Below are positions 44,813 to 55,602 of a stretch of DNA of 64,000 nucleotides, one piece after another (position 1 is the first letter of the stretch; each line of letters opens with the position of its first letter). A model generated the notes under the pieces. The model worked only from the letters and a program-made list of their open reading frames with translations, was not told the origin of the DNA and did no database searches. The DNA lies in assembly GCA_019454045.1 (NCBI GenBank), contig SKCR01033660.1:186001-250000 (forward strand), read 5' to 3'. The translations under genes and the position numbers were made by a program. This DNA is from Zanthoxylum bungeanum. Its lineage: Eukaryota > Streptophyta > Magnoliopsida > Sapindales > Rutaceae.

Positions 44813-45965
44813 GTCTGGCGACTCCACTGGGGATGTAAAGTTGGCCCCGAAATATTGTCTTGTAATGTTTGGATTCATGTTTTAATTGACCATGTCTATA
44901 GTGGATAAGTGAGGGTTTAATCAAGGGCACTTTGAGGCTAGGTAATGGTTTGGTGTCTTCCTTCACTTACTACCTTTCTAGAAGGAAAAGCTGTGAGGAT
45001 ACCTACATGGCCATCTACTTGTAGCCTTTGTGATGGACTAATTTGGAGGACTCGTTGTTTATTCCTGACAACAAGCGATAAGAGCCTAAGAGGCTTGGGT
45101 ATTTAAGTGAGCCTCGCTCCACCTTCCCTCTGGGGGATCTACAACGGGAAATCCATTTGACAGTCCGTCACACACCATAGCTCATGGCACGTACCTTAGT
45201 GTATATAAAATGGGATACGCTCACTTGGTCGCTTGAACCCTTGAGTGGGGAGACCTAGTTGTGGGCTATCCTTTGCCAGTGAGAGCCTTTGTCCATACTC
45301 TTGCAAATCCACCCATAGACTGGTTTGTATGGTTAAAGTAACAATTATTTCCTTGAGTATGTGCTTGTGGACCATCCTCATTTGGATGCAGTTGGACTAT
45401 TGTCAGAAATGCGGGCTTGCGGGCCATTTAAACTGGGGCAGGTTCATACTGTATGACTATTAGGCCCAAGGCTTCTGAAATGTTGATGGACCATTATGTA
45501 AAAATTATTATGTTATGTTTCATTATCCCCCTTCTATGCTTATGTTTGGGAACATCACCGTTTGGATCCATTTGGACCATTTGTCATGGATATGGGCTTG
45601 TTGGGCCATTTAAAATGGGTAAGAACGTATTTCATGACTATTGGGCCAAAAGCTTCTAAGTGATTGATGGGCCACCTTGTGTTTGTTTTCGGAATGTTAT
45701 CATTTGGATTTAGTTGGGCTCTTTGCCATAAGACGTGAACTCGTTGGGCCATTTTAACTGGGACGGGTTCACCCTTATGACAGTTGTCCCAAAAGTTTCT
45801 AAAATGATAATAGGCCGATTTGTTGATAATTTTATTTGATTTAATGTTATATATTTCTTATGCATATCATGCATACATATACCTGTTAACATCCTCTGTG
45901 TCTTAAAAGACACCATAGATACCGTTTGGGTCAGAGAAGGAACCAGACTCACTAAAGAACAAGTA
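44813..45965 (+). other. Leader of Ogre-like element
   Basis: Begins with the primer site (44816-44833). Contains GCGATAAGAGCCTAAG (45073) shared with the copia leader, and three diverged tandem copies of an ~87-bp stretch (about 45413-45500, 45593-45680, 45736-45822) marked by GGGCCATTTAAA and GACTATTGGGCC. Confidence 0.7.
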
Positions 45966-47279
45966 TGAGTGAATCCGATAATGAGGTGTCCCGTATGGAT
46001 CAGTTAGAGAATGGTCTCGCCAAGATTAATGAACAGTTGCAAGCCTTGACTACTGCCATGACAAATATGGCTGTGTGCCCCGTGCCGGGGGAGATTCTGA
46101 GAATGTAAGGCGTGAGGAGCCTCCGAATGGGTTAGGGGATGATGTCCCCACTTGTGATGATGACATGGCAGAATATGCAACAGGCAGAGTGAGTGATTGG
46201 TAGGCAGAGATACAGAAAGAAACTTAGGGAGCAGGTTGAATCCGTTACCCGCAAGATGAGGGGTAAAAATGAAGAGTTGTTAGATTATGAGGCAATGACG
46301 TTCGGAGAACAGCTGCCAGCTCAGTTTAAAATGCCGAACATGGCCAAGTTTAATGGGAACGGAGACCCGAGGGTCCATCTGCAGCAATATGTCTCGGTCA
46401 TGAGTTCAATGGGCCTATCACAAGCGCCAAGTCCAAAAGATGTTTGGGATGTCACTCGAGGGGGCACCTGTGGTTGGTATCATAGCCTTGAAAAGAAGGT
46501 TAAGGAAGATTGGAAGGAACTAGCTGATGCTTTTCTGAAGCAGTATGTTACAGACTTGGAAATTGACTTGTCACTCCGTGATTTGGAGAACACTAAGCAG
46601 AAGCCGGAAGAAAGCTTCAAGGAGTATGTGTAGACCGCTGGAGAAGCCAGCTTCTGAAATGCAGACTCGGCCCTCTGAGAAGGACCAGATTAAAATGATC
46701 ATTAAGGGCACCAAGCCCTCGATCTATGGCAAGTTGAGGAGGATGACTTCAATGATTACGGATTTCCGACAACTAAGGGAAACTGTCATGGATATTGAGG
46801 AGGAGGAAGCCGAGAGCAGAAAGTTTTATGGACAGAACAGAAGGAATATTGGGGGACATTCAGGGACTATGCCTGCTACTGCTGAAGTCACTGCCATTAA
46901 GAACAGACGATTTTCTAACCTTGGTAAGCCTCTTTCAAAGGTATTCGAAAAGCTGAAGGCCCATGGACTCTTAAAACCTTTGGAACCTAGGCCCATTCCA
47001 AATCCTGTGCCACCTCACATGAACTTAAACTTATACTGTCACTTCCACCAAGAAAAAGGCCATGACACCGACAACTGCGCCCGCCTCAGACATGAAATCC
47101 AAAACCTCATCGATGCCCATACAATACCCGACCCAGAGAAAGAACAACCCAACGCACACAGAAATCCCCTGCCCAACTACATGATCAACTCTGGCCTACC
47201 CGAAACCCTTGTCCTCCAAACTCTCAACCACTCAGCTTCATTCATTGGGATAAGGGATGACAATGATGAAGAACCATAG
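45966..47279 (+). pseudogene. gag of Ogre/Tat-like element (frame-broken)
   Basis: ATG at 45966 gives MSESDNEVSRMDQLENGLAK, with a shift or stop near 46104. The main Gag block begins at about 46193: REQVESVTRKMRGKNEELLD, QLPAQFKMPNMAKFNGNGDP, WKELADAFLKQYVTDLEIDL, then RDLENTKQKPEESFKEYV with a stop at 46631. After a shift it continues with RPSEKDQIKMIIKGTKPSIY and a late C/H motif YCHFHQEKGHDTDNCARLRH near 47035-47095, as in Tat-lineage Gag. It ends at 47279. The shifts are single-base; they may be real or consensus errors. Confidence 0.85.
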
Positions 47280-47825
47280 GCCGAGGAAGGAGGCACACTG
47301 CTGTTTCTCCAAGTTTATCTTTTTTTTAATAAAGACATTGATTTTGTTTACCTATTCGAACGTTTCCTCAGCAATAATAAAGGCGATCATTTCATTTATC
47401 TGCCTAAGACTATTACTTTCAAACTTGCAACATGAATATGTTCAATCTTGGTAATGTGATACTCGGAACGTAGGGAATCCTCAAAAGAAGCAAGCAGAAA
47501 AGATAAGTTAACCATTCAGGAATTGGGAAATGGAGACATTGGGACTGTTAGACTTGGAAAGAAACGGGTTCCTGGAATAAATCAGTGAAGACAGGCGGAA
47601 ATGGTACTTTCCCCAAGAGAAGAATGGTCATCAAGAGAAATGGCAGAAGACCTAACCCGACGGGATAGGAACATTCATGCATGCATACACGTAACACATT
47701 TTGCATCCTTTGTGTTTGTTTTTTTGTGTTCACAGGTTTTAAAGAATGAAAAAGAAAGCGGCAAAGAACAAGCTAATCAGAAACGGTAAAAAACAACAGT
47801 ATCGGATTCAGTAATGATTCCAGGG
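47280..47825 (+). other. Region after gag in Ogre-like element
   Basis: About 0.5 kb where protease and RT should begin in an autonomous element. No catalytic motif could be found in any frame, so pol seems deleted and not merely shifted. Confidence 0.6.
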
Positions 47826-48745
47826 TTAAGGCCCACATTATTGCAGTATCAGTCTGGGGGCGAGGCCCATCAATATCAGTCTGGGGGCGAGGCCCATATC
47901 AGTATCGGTCCGGGGGCGAGGCCCATATCAGTATCAGTTTAGGGCCGAAGCCCACATTCAGTACAGTTCGGGGACAAAGCCCACAGAGAAAAAAGCTCAA
48001 GGGGAAGAAAGCCTCATGTCAGTACAGTTCGGGAATAAAGCCCAGGGGAATAAAGCCTCATATCAACATAGTTTGAGAACAAAGCCCAGGGGAATAAAGC
48101 CTCATATCAACATAGTTTGAGAACAAAGCTCAAGAGGAAGAAAGCCTCATATCAATATAAGTTTGAGAACAAAGCTCAAGGGGAAGAAAGCCTCATGTCA
48201 GTACAGTTCGGGAATAATGCCTACATCCAATACAGTCCGGGAATAAAGCCCACATTCAGTACAGTTCGGGGACAAAGCCCACAGTTAACACAGTCAGAGA
48301 ACAAAGCCCAGGGGAAGAAAGCCTCATATCAGTATAAGTTTGAGAACCAAGCTCAAGGGGAAGAAAGCCTCATGACAGTACAGTTCGAGAATAAAGCTCG
48401 GGAGGAATAAAGCCTCATCACAACAGTTCGAGAATAAAGCTCGGGAGGAATAAAGCCTCATCACAACAGTTCGAGAATAAAGCTCGGGAGGAATAAAGCC
48501 TCATCGCAACAGTTCGGGAACAAAGTACAGGGGAATATAGCCTCATCTCAATACAGTTCGGGAATAAAGCTCACAGTCCAAATAATCATGGAATAAAGTC
48601 CTATCTCTACACAGTCAGCAGTTCGGGAATAAAGCTCGGAGGAATAAAGCCTCATCTCAACAGTTCGGGAATAAAGCTCGGGAGGAATAAAGCCTCATCT
48701 CAATACAGTTCAGGAAGGAACAGGCCGAGAATGGCACTCCAAGAA
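47826..48745 (+). repeat. Minisatellite in 3' region of Ogre-like element
   Basis: About 0.9 kb of short degenerate units built on AGTTCGGGAATAAAGCCCA, GGGGAATAAAGCCTCATATC and TCTGGGGGCGAGGCCCA. Period varies between roughly 30 and 45 bp. Tandem repeats in the 3' UTR are a documented trait of Tat/Ogre elements. Confidence 0.9.
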
Positions 48746-48910
48746 TGGAAGCACGGTTCGGGAATGAACCCAGGGGTCGCAGCACCTCACCACCAAATCA
48801 ACGCAACTCAACACATGGTAAGCCAAGTGGCAGCTGGCGAGCCAGGTAAGTAGAAATGCATTGCATAACTTTGATAGGATTGTCACTGTTGCACATTACA
48901 CAAGTCCCAT

Positions 48911-48925
48911 CAAAGTGGGGGCGAC
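48911..48925 (+). other. Polypurine tract of Ogre-like element
   Basis: CAAAGTGGGGGCGAC directly before the 3' LTR (TGTAGGCACTG). Confidence 0.75.
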
Positions 48926-50319
48926 TGTAGGCACTGCATTTTTACACATAAAACCCGATGAGGAGTCTTATTTGGAGACACTACCTTTTGAGTCACGGAA
49001 GCCGCGGGAAACGGATATCGGAAGGGGAATTTCAGGATAAACAAGCTCACTGTCTTCGTTGGTGCTGCGTTCGTTACTTCGTTCGAACGGGAAACAGATT
49101 GCGGGCGTTCGTGTAGCGTTCGAGGGAGCGTTCGAACGGTGTTCGGTAATTCTGGTTTTGCTGCTAGCCTCACACCCAGCCCATTTAGCTCCCCAAAGCC
49201 CATAAAACACATCCAAATTAAATAATTAAATATTAAATTAAATATTAAACATTAAATCAAAACATTTAAATCATTTACCAATTAAAATAAACATTACCAA
49301 CTTAAACTAAAATCATGCCTAAATTAAACAAATCACATACTAATTAAAATCAATCATAACCAATTAAAGCCAATCATATATTTGACTTCCTAATCTAATA
49401 AGATACTTACCAATATAAAATATTTGTATTCCTAAACCAACACAAATTAAATATTACAACTTCCTAAAGTAAAATATTTTGTCCCCCCCCTCAATCCTTG
49501 ATTTCCTTGTTTAAAACTAAATCATATCCTAATTTAATGCACAAATCCCTTCCCTTGTCAACCCTAACCCTTCTCTATATAAACAACCCCTAACCAAGGC
49601 CATTCGTCTCCTTCACACAACACAATTCACACCCAAGCTCTCTCGAAATCTCTCTAGACTCTCTCACACACACCCAAAACAGACAAAAAGAGAAAACACT
49701 TCATACACACACACAGAAAAGAGAACAAAAGAACCTCAACCATCTCCTCCATAGCCGAATCTACCACAAGTAACCACCCTCACATCACCGAAACTACAAG
49801 CACCAAACAACCCCTAATCACCACCGAAAATCAGCCCCTCTAAACCTCCATACATCACCGAAAACCACACAAACACAGGAGCCCAAATCCTTAAAAACAG
49901 CAACAAAAAACTACATAGATAATCTTAAGAATAATCATATTAATTGCACTAAGTACCCACACAACTTGGAATAGTTCTTTGAAAACATTGAAACAGGTAG
50001 CCCGTGCAGTGAGCAGCAAAACAGGAGCCGAATAGGAGCAGAACGAAGTTCGAACAATAAGCAAAGCAGCGAAGCAGCGAGCTAGGACATTGAACCAGCG
50101 GACCAGAAATGTTGCGGAGCTTTACCCCCCTTTCCGATCTTCGTGGAACGTGAGTCCGAGAGACGGCTTAAAAGGTTAGACCTGAGGGTATCTTTCACAC
50201 TTATTCTCATTTTATTTTCTGGTCATTTATTTTGATTGTATTTTCTGTATTTGTGATATCCGTTTGTTGTATGATGTATGTTGTGGGTATTGGATGAATG
50301 AGAGATGTGTCAACTCTCG

Positions 50320-50411
50320 CGGTATATCGGATGGAAACCCGGACGTAAATTTCATAGCCGATTCCAATGGACGGTAATATGATCTGTACTCGGGCCACAA
50401 CTCCACGTACC
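50320..50411 (+). repeat. Shared ~90-bp module, copy 4
   Basis: 3'-LTR counterpart of 43165-43258, with one base missing (GATTCCAATGG for GATTCCGAATGG). Confidence 0.88.
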
Positions 50412-51017
50412 GCTTGGGTATAACGGCACCATCTTTCTTTTGTTGTATTGCTCTTGTTCATTTAGTTTGCTTTACTTGAATTCAATATGTCGTTAGTTTG
50501 CATGATTCAACCAAGCGCATGGGCTTAGTGAGTTAGTCCAATGTCCTCCATTTGTGAGACAAAGAGCCGAAAAGGCCACCTTCGTGACACTACTTCGCCG
50601 CGCCGGTTGATGTATGTTGTTCGGTTGGACGCAAGATACGTTCAATCGAGCATACTTAGTTTGATATTATTATTTTTACTTTCGTATGTATAAGTCAATC
50701 GAGCGCATGGGCTTAGTAAGTGTGATGTGAGATCCCCTATGGGGAGGGGCTAAAAGCCCCCTTTTCCACGATGCTTTGCCGCGCCGGTTGATGTGTGTTC
50801 AGATTGGATGTGAGAAGTGTTCAATCGGGCATACTTGGTTGATATGATTGGTTCTAGTCTTGTACGTGTGATGTGATGCACATGGGCTTAGCATGTTGGT
50901 CTAAAGGTCCTCTCTTTGAGAGATCAAGAGCCCCAAAAGGTCACCTTTACGGCAGTGCTTCGCCGCGCCCCTTTATTTTCTGTTTATTGCATCCTATTTC
51001 ATGCATCAGGTCCGTTT

Positions 51018-51286
51018 CCGTTCGAACGCGTTCACGAACGCAACTCGAACGCGCATACATTTTGCCTTATCATGTATCAGGTCTCATTTCCGTTCGAACG
51101 CGTTTACGAACGCTACTCGAACGTGAGCATGCTGTTTCATTTCCGTCGAACGCGTTTACGAACGCTACTCGAACGTGAGCATTCTGTTTCATTTCCGTTC
51201 GAACGCGTTTACGAATGCTACTCGAACGTGAGCATTCTGTTTCATTTCCGTTCGAACGCGTTTACGAACGCTACCACGAACGTGCA
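51018..51286 (+). repeat. 53-bp CGTTCGAACG repeat, 3' LTR copy
   Basis: Counterpart of 43860-44128. One unit reads CCGTCGAACG, having lost a T from the palindrome. Confidence 0.92.
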
Positions 51287-51417
51287 CACACTGAACTGAG
51301 TCTGTCTTATTATATCCATGCATAATTGCCTATTGATTGATCTTTCTTATGCAAATGTGTCAATGTATTACAATTCGTATGCTTATGTCATGATAATATT
51401 TGAGTATTATTTCTTGC

Positions 51418-51510
51418 GGTATATCGGATGGAAACCCAGACGTAAATTTCGTAGCCGACTCCGAATGGACGGTAGGTGCGGTCTGTACTTGGGCTACAAT
51501 TCCACGTACC
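51418..51510 (+). repeat. Shared ~90-bp module, copy 5
   Basis: 3'-LTR counterpart of 44261-44353, with an extra G (GACGGTAGGTGCGG). Confidence 0.88.
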
Positions 51511-51969
51511 ACTTGAAAAGTGCCCATATGTGTGCTTGTATGGTTACCATGTGTGCTTGTATGGTTAATATGTGTGCTTGTGTTTTTTTTTTTCCTGAAT
51601 GTGATATGCAAGTAAGTTGTATGTTTTGCTATCTTGATATATTTAAGCATGCAAATTTAAATGTAAGATATATGTGAAATGCGTACATGAGCTTTATTTT
51701 ACACATGAGAATTTAGAAGCATGATACTATTGGAATAAGTGTTACTTAAGCTTAGTTAAATTATTACATGAATCCTTTCATTACAAGTGACATAAGTAAG
51801 GGACCATTCCGAACCCAACGGTTTGAGGTCTTCCCTTGCGAGGGGTGAGTGCGGCCTTAAATCTTTGTCCCGGTTCACACCGGGTGGCGACTTCATGTTA
51901 TGTAATCCTTCCCAACTAGGCCGCGAGCCTAGGAACGGCGTCGCCCCGATTCCTGTTGTCTACAGTTCT

Positions 51970-53625
51970 ATTATTTTCTTATCGAAGAAGTTTATTCTAT
52001 AACTTATAATGAGAACGATATTTGATATCGATTACGGATATTAGCATTAAACCATAGATCTAAAATTGATCATAGCTTACTACGATCAAGTTTGGAACTT
52101 GATTGAGCTTTCATTATGAATCGTTCATAAGAATGTGGAAATGGTTAACGCATCATAAACACAGTGAGCTTATTAAAGGTTTGACATTTATGGTATGACA
52201 GTGAAAAAAGTTATACTCAGCAATCTATTGTAGATTCTGAGGAAACTTGTCTCTAGTCGCACTGATTGAAAAATTTAAGATCTGTTGGTTAATGATGATA
52301 TTAAATTGTGTATTTTAGCTAAAGAATACAAAGTCCCATTTTTGAATGACTTCTTCGGATAAGAGATCAATAGTGATTTCTTTGATTGAAAAGTACATTT
52401 TGGAATGGCCCTAGAGTTTTTATTCTGTTAAGATTACAATTTGGTATATTAGCTATAAAGCCTATTGTAGACTCATATGAGCTTTCTGGAAATTTGTGTT
52501 TTTTAATTTTGATATTAACCAGATTTTCTGATTTTTTCAAAGCATAGAGAATACATATTAGATAGAAATGGTTAGTGGAAGCGTACAAATTTTTTTCTAG
52601 TATTTTACATCATAATGACATTATCATTATTAAGGTAATAATGATATGTTTATAAGGTAAAGATTTACCTGAGTCTAATTTTCTCCGTTAAAGCAGTGAG
52701 AGTGGTCTCTATTATTATTCGATATAAAGTTTTATATATGATATAAAACTAGAGACTTGAGATATGCTTACATTAGTCGTACATTAGATATGATCTAATA
52801 AATGACACAGTGAGATTATCTGTGTGACAGTTAGTATAACTGTTTGACAGTTAGTGTGTCTATAATATATAATATTCATCTTTCGTAAATGATGATTCCT
52901 TTGTCGAAAGAGAAATTGATTAGAATGTCTAGTCAATCTTATTCATCATAGGATGATAGCATAATGAATACTATATTAATTACGATTAGAGATATCAATT
53001 TAATCGTAATTGTTACGAGTTATTTTGATATCCTTAGACCATTAGATGTGTCTTGAAACATGTTCTTTATTATCTTTGAGATATTAAGAACGAGTTTCTA
53101 ATTAATGGAGAATAAAGTTCGCAACCATTAGGGTTAGATTAGTTTTGAGTCTAATTATGACGTTAGATAGTCTATGTCATAAAGAGTCAGAAAAGATGCA
53201 GTATGAATGTCACAGATGATTCCACTATGAGAGTGGAGTTAGTTGCAACTTATGAAGTATTGACTTATGAAGTTGCATACTGACCTTATAGATTAGAAGT
53301 TTGGCATTAGTGTTGTGTTTGCGGTCGTCTACATAGTATTTTGGATTTGATCCGTAAATACTTAGACAACTTAGTAGCTGAAGCACAATGTCGATGTGAC
53401 ATCTGAGTCATATTGATATAGAACTTAGTTTCTACAAAAATATGAATGATACTGGCTAAGGGAAATAATTGGGTTTGTTTGACAAACTCAATAAGTCATA
53501 GCGGGCTTACTTGTTGTTGCCTACCTTTTGAGCGCAAGGTGATTTCTTGAGGGCCATGCGTATCTGATACATATTAAGATGTGTATATGATATCGTGGAT
53601 TGGCACTAGAGCAAGTGGGAGAAAT
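51970..53625 (+). other. Element A internal region, part 3
   Basis: AT-rich, without a usable reading frame. The end (GGCACTAGAGCAAGTGGGAG at about 53600-53620) is a polypurine-like tract before the 3' LTR. A weak resemblance to copia RNase H around 53200-53280 is too decayed to call. Confidence 0.5.
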
Positions 53626-55602
53626 TCTTCGGGTTGGTGCTCGGAGGGCCAATCCGGATCGTATTTATGTCCGATTCATGAATACGAGCAATATATTTTT
53701 CCATAATATTACTTATTTATGGTTGCACCTCTTGTCTTTTATTATATACATTCAATCTAATTCATTAGATTGAAACTAAATCATGTTTAGTGATATATAA
53801 ATATTAGTCAAATACCCGATAATATATAATGTAGTACACAATTACAACGTAGCTTGTAATTGACATTGAGAAGTGTCACTTCTAGAAATATATTATCAAA
53901 TTTAGTTCCTGGTCAAGATTTACTGACACAAGTCGATTAGTAAAATTTGATGAGACCAGTACATGTCATATATCGGACTTGGTCCGATGGTTTATCCCAA
54001 TGAACCATGAGTCACTGGATACTCGTATAGACGTGTATGTGTTTATTTGATAAACACTGAACGACTCACCGAATATTACCTAATAGATGGTACACCAACG
54101 TCAATATGAATCTTCTTGGGTTGAGTAGCATAGTGATTATTTGACTTGAGATACCACTGTGGATATGCGAGTTATCCTCAATACTTAGATAGCAGTCACG
54201 TCACCGATCTATTAAGATCGGACCTCCGTCTGTTCGTTGGATGTGGACTCATGCTCATGATATCCTGTGTGTATCAAGATATCATCTGTCAGTCCTGTGT
54301 ACAGGGCATATGTATTCATTATATGATTAGTAATCTGTTAAATCCATGGTCGTGGTATACTTCGGAAGTAAGTTCCGAGTGTTTTTTAGAAGATTGCTAA
54401 TAGATACGTCAACATGATTGTACCTATAGAGATTTGACATTTATATCTATATCTCTGGGATAATCCGGATACCTATGACGGATGGATTATACGTATGTAA
54501 TGATCTTGACCTGTATGATTCAGTAAGTTTATCTGTGGTCGTCATAATTTACGGGTGGGTGAGTTATGGACACGAAATTTGATTTCGTGACGGATATGCA
54601 TGAATCTAGAGAGTATCACTAATGATATATACTCGAGAGCACTAGGGCAACTTTTATGAATAATGGAGATTATTTATAAATCGTTTAACCGTTAAACGAA
54701 AAATACATGCAAATGGACCTAATGGTCATTTCCTAATTAATGTGTATTTGTATTTAATATTTGATGTTATTAAATATACATTAATTAATTGTCAAATTAT
54801 GATATTTGACATATATCATTAATATATGTATTTGAGATATTTAATGTAAATATAATACATATATTTAAGATAATTGTATTTAATTTATTTAATTGTTAAA
54901 TAATTAAATTAATTTAAAATAAATATCTTTACCATTATTAAAGTTAGGAAATTGCATGATTTGGTTGGTTCACTTGTAAAGCTTTTCTTTAATGATAAAA
55001 GTTATCATTATTAACAAGTAAACTTGTTCCAATCAAATTGAAACAAAAAAACAAAAAATATAATAAGTTGTTATTTAATTTTTGGTCAATTTTCGGCCAA
55101 CATGCAAAAAATATAAAAGCTTTGTTTCTTTTTATTTTTTGATATACACAAGTTAAAAACAAGAATTACAAAGTAAGGTTGAGAGAAAACAAGAAGAACA
55201 AAGGAAGGAAATTAAGCAAATCCTTGAATTTTGTAAGTAATTTCCAACTTTCTTCAACTAGGAAATTATTTCCATATGTCTAGGTTTCAATTTGTGATGC
55301 TTGGAATTTTCTCTACTCCTTAAGTATGTAATTTAAATGGTTCTTAACTTGTTTGAAAGATGAGCATGTATGTTTAACAAAGTTTGCGTGAAATTAGTTC
55401 ATTAACATACTTTAAACCATTTGATGGTGATGTTGCCATTCTAGAGTTGCTTAGCCATTCATAAATGACCTAGAATTGTTCTTGAGTGGTTTCATGATGG
55501 TGAGACTTGTTTGGTGTGGTAAGGATTGGATTAAAGTGTTGAATTTGTTAAATTTGATTTATTTTGTCAATTTATGGAAATTGTAAAATTAGGGTTCATA
55601 AC

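Larger units (their letters stand above)
41766..51964 (+). mobile_element. Ogre/Tat-like gypsy retrotransposon, gag-only, 3-kb LTRs
   Basis: LTRs of 3047 bp (41766-44812) and 3039 bp (48926-51964) start TGTAGGCACTGCATTTTTAC and end GTTGTCTACA, with perfect duplications GTTCT (41761-41765 and 51965-51969). The primer site TGGCGACTCCACTGGGGA (44816-44833) is the Arg-tRNA type known from Ogre/Tat elements. The polypurine tract AAAGTGGGGGCGAC precedes the 3' LTR. The 4.1-kb interior has a repeated leader, a Tat-like gag and a minisatellite; no protease, RT, RNase H or integrase is visible. LTRs are nearly identical, so insertion was recent. Confidence 0.93.
48926..51964 (+). repeat. 3' LTR of Ogre-like element
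   Basis: 3039 bp. Holds the same parts as the 5' LTR: inverted array 49053-49139, TATA 49576-49583, modules at 50320-50411 and 51418-51510, array 51018-51286. Many differences from the 5' LTR are single-base gains or losses. Confidence 0.92.

Noticed and set aside
47601..47789. Short frames after Ogre-like gag as start of pol
   Set aside because: No protease, RT or RNase H motif in any frame between 47280 and 47826.
53195..53290. Possible copia RNase H remnant in element A (STMRVELVATYEVLTYEVA)
   Set aside because: Only a short, weak resemblance with immediate stops; kept as a comment, not a feature.
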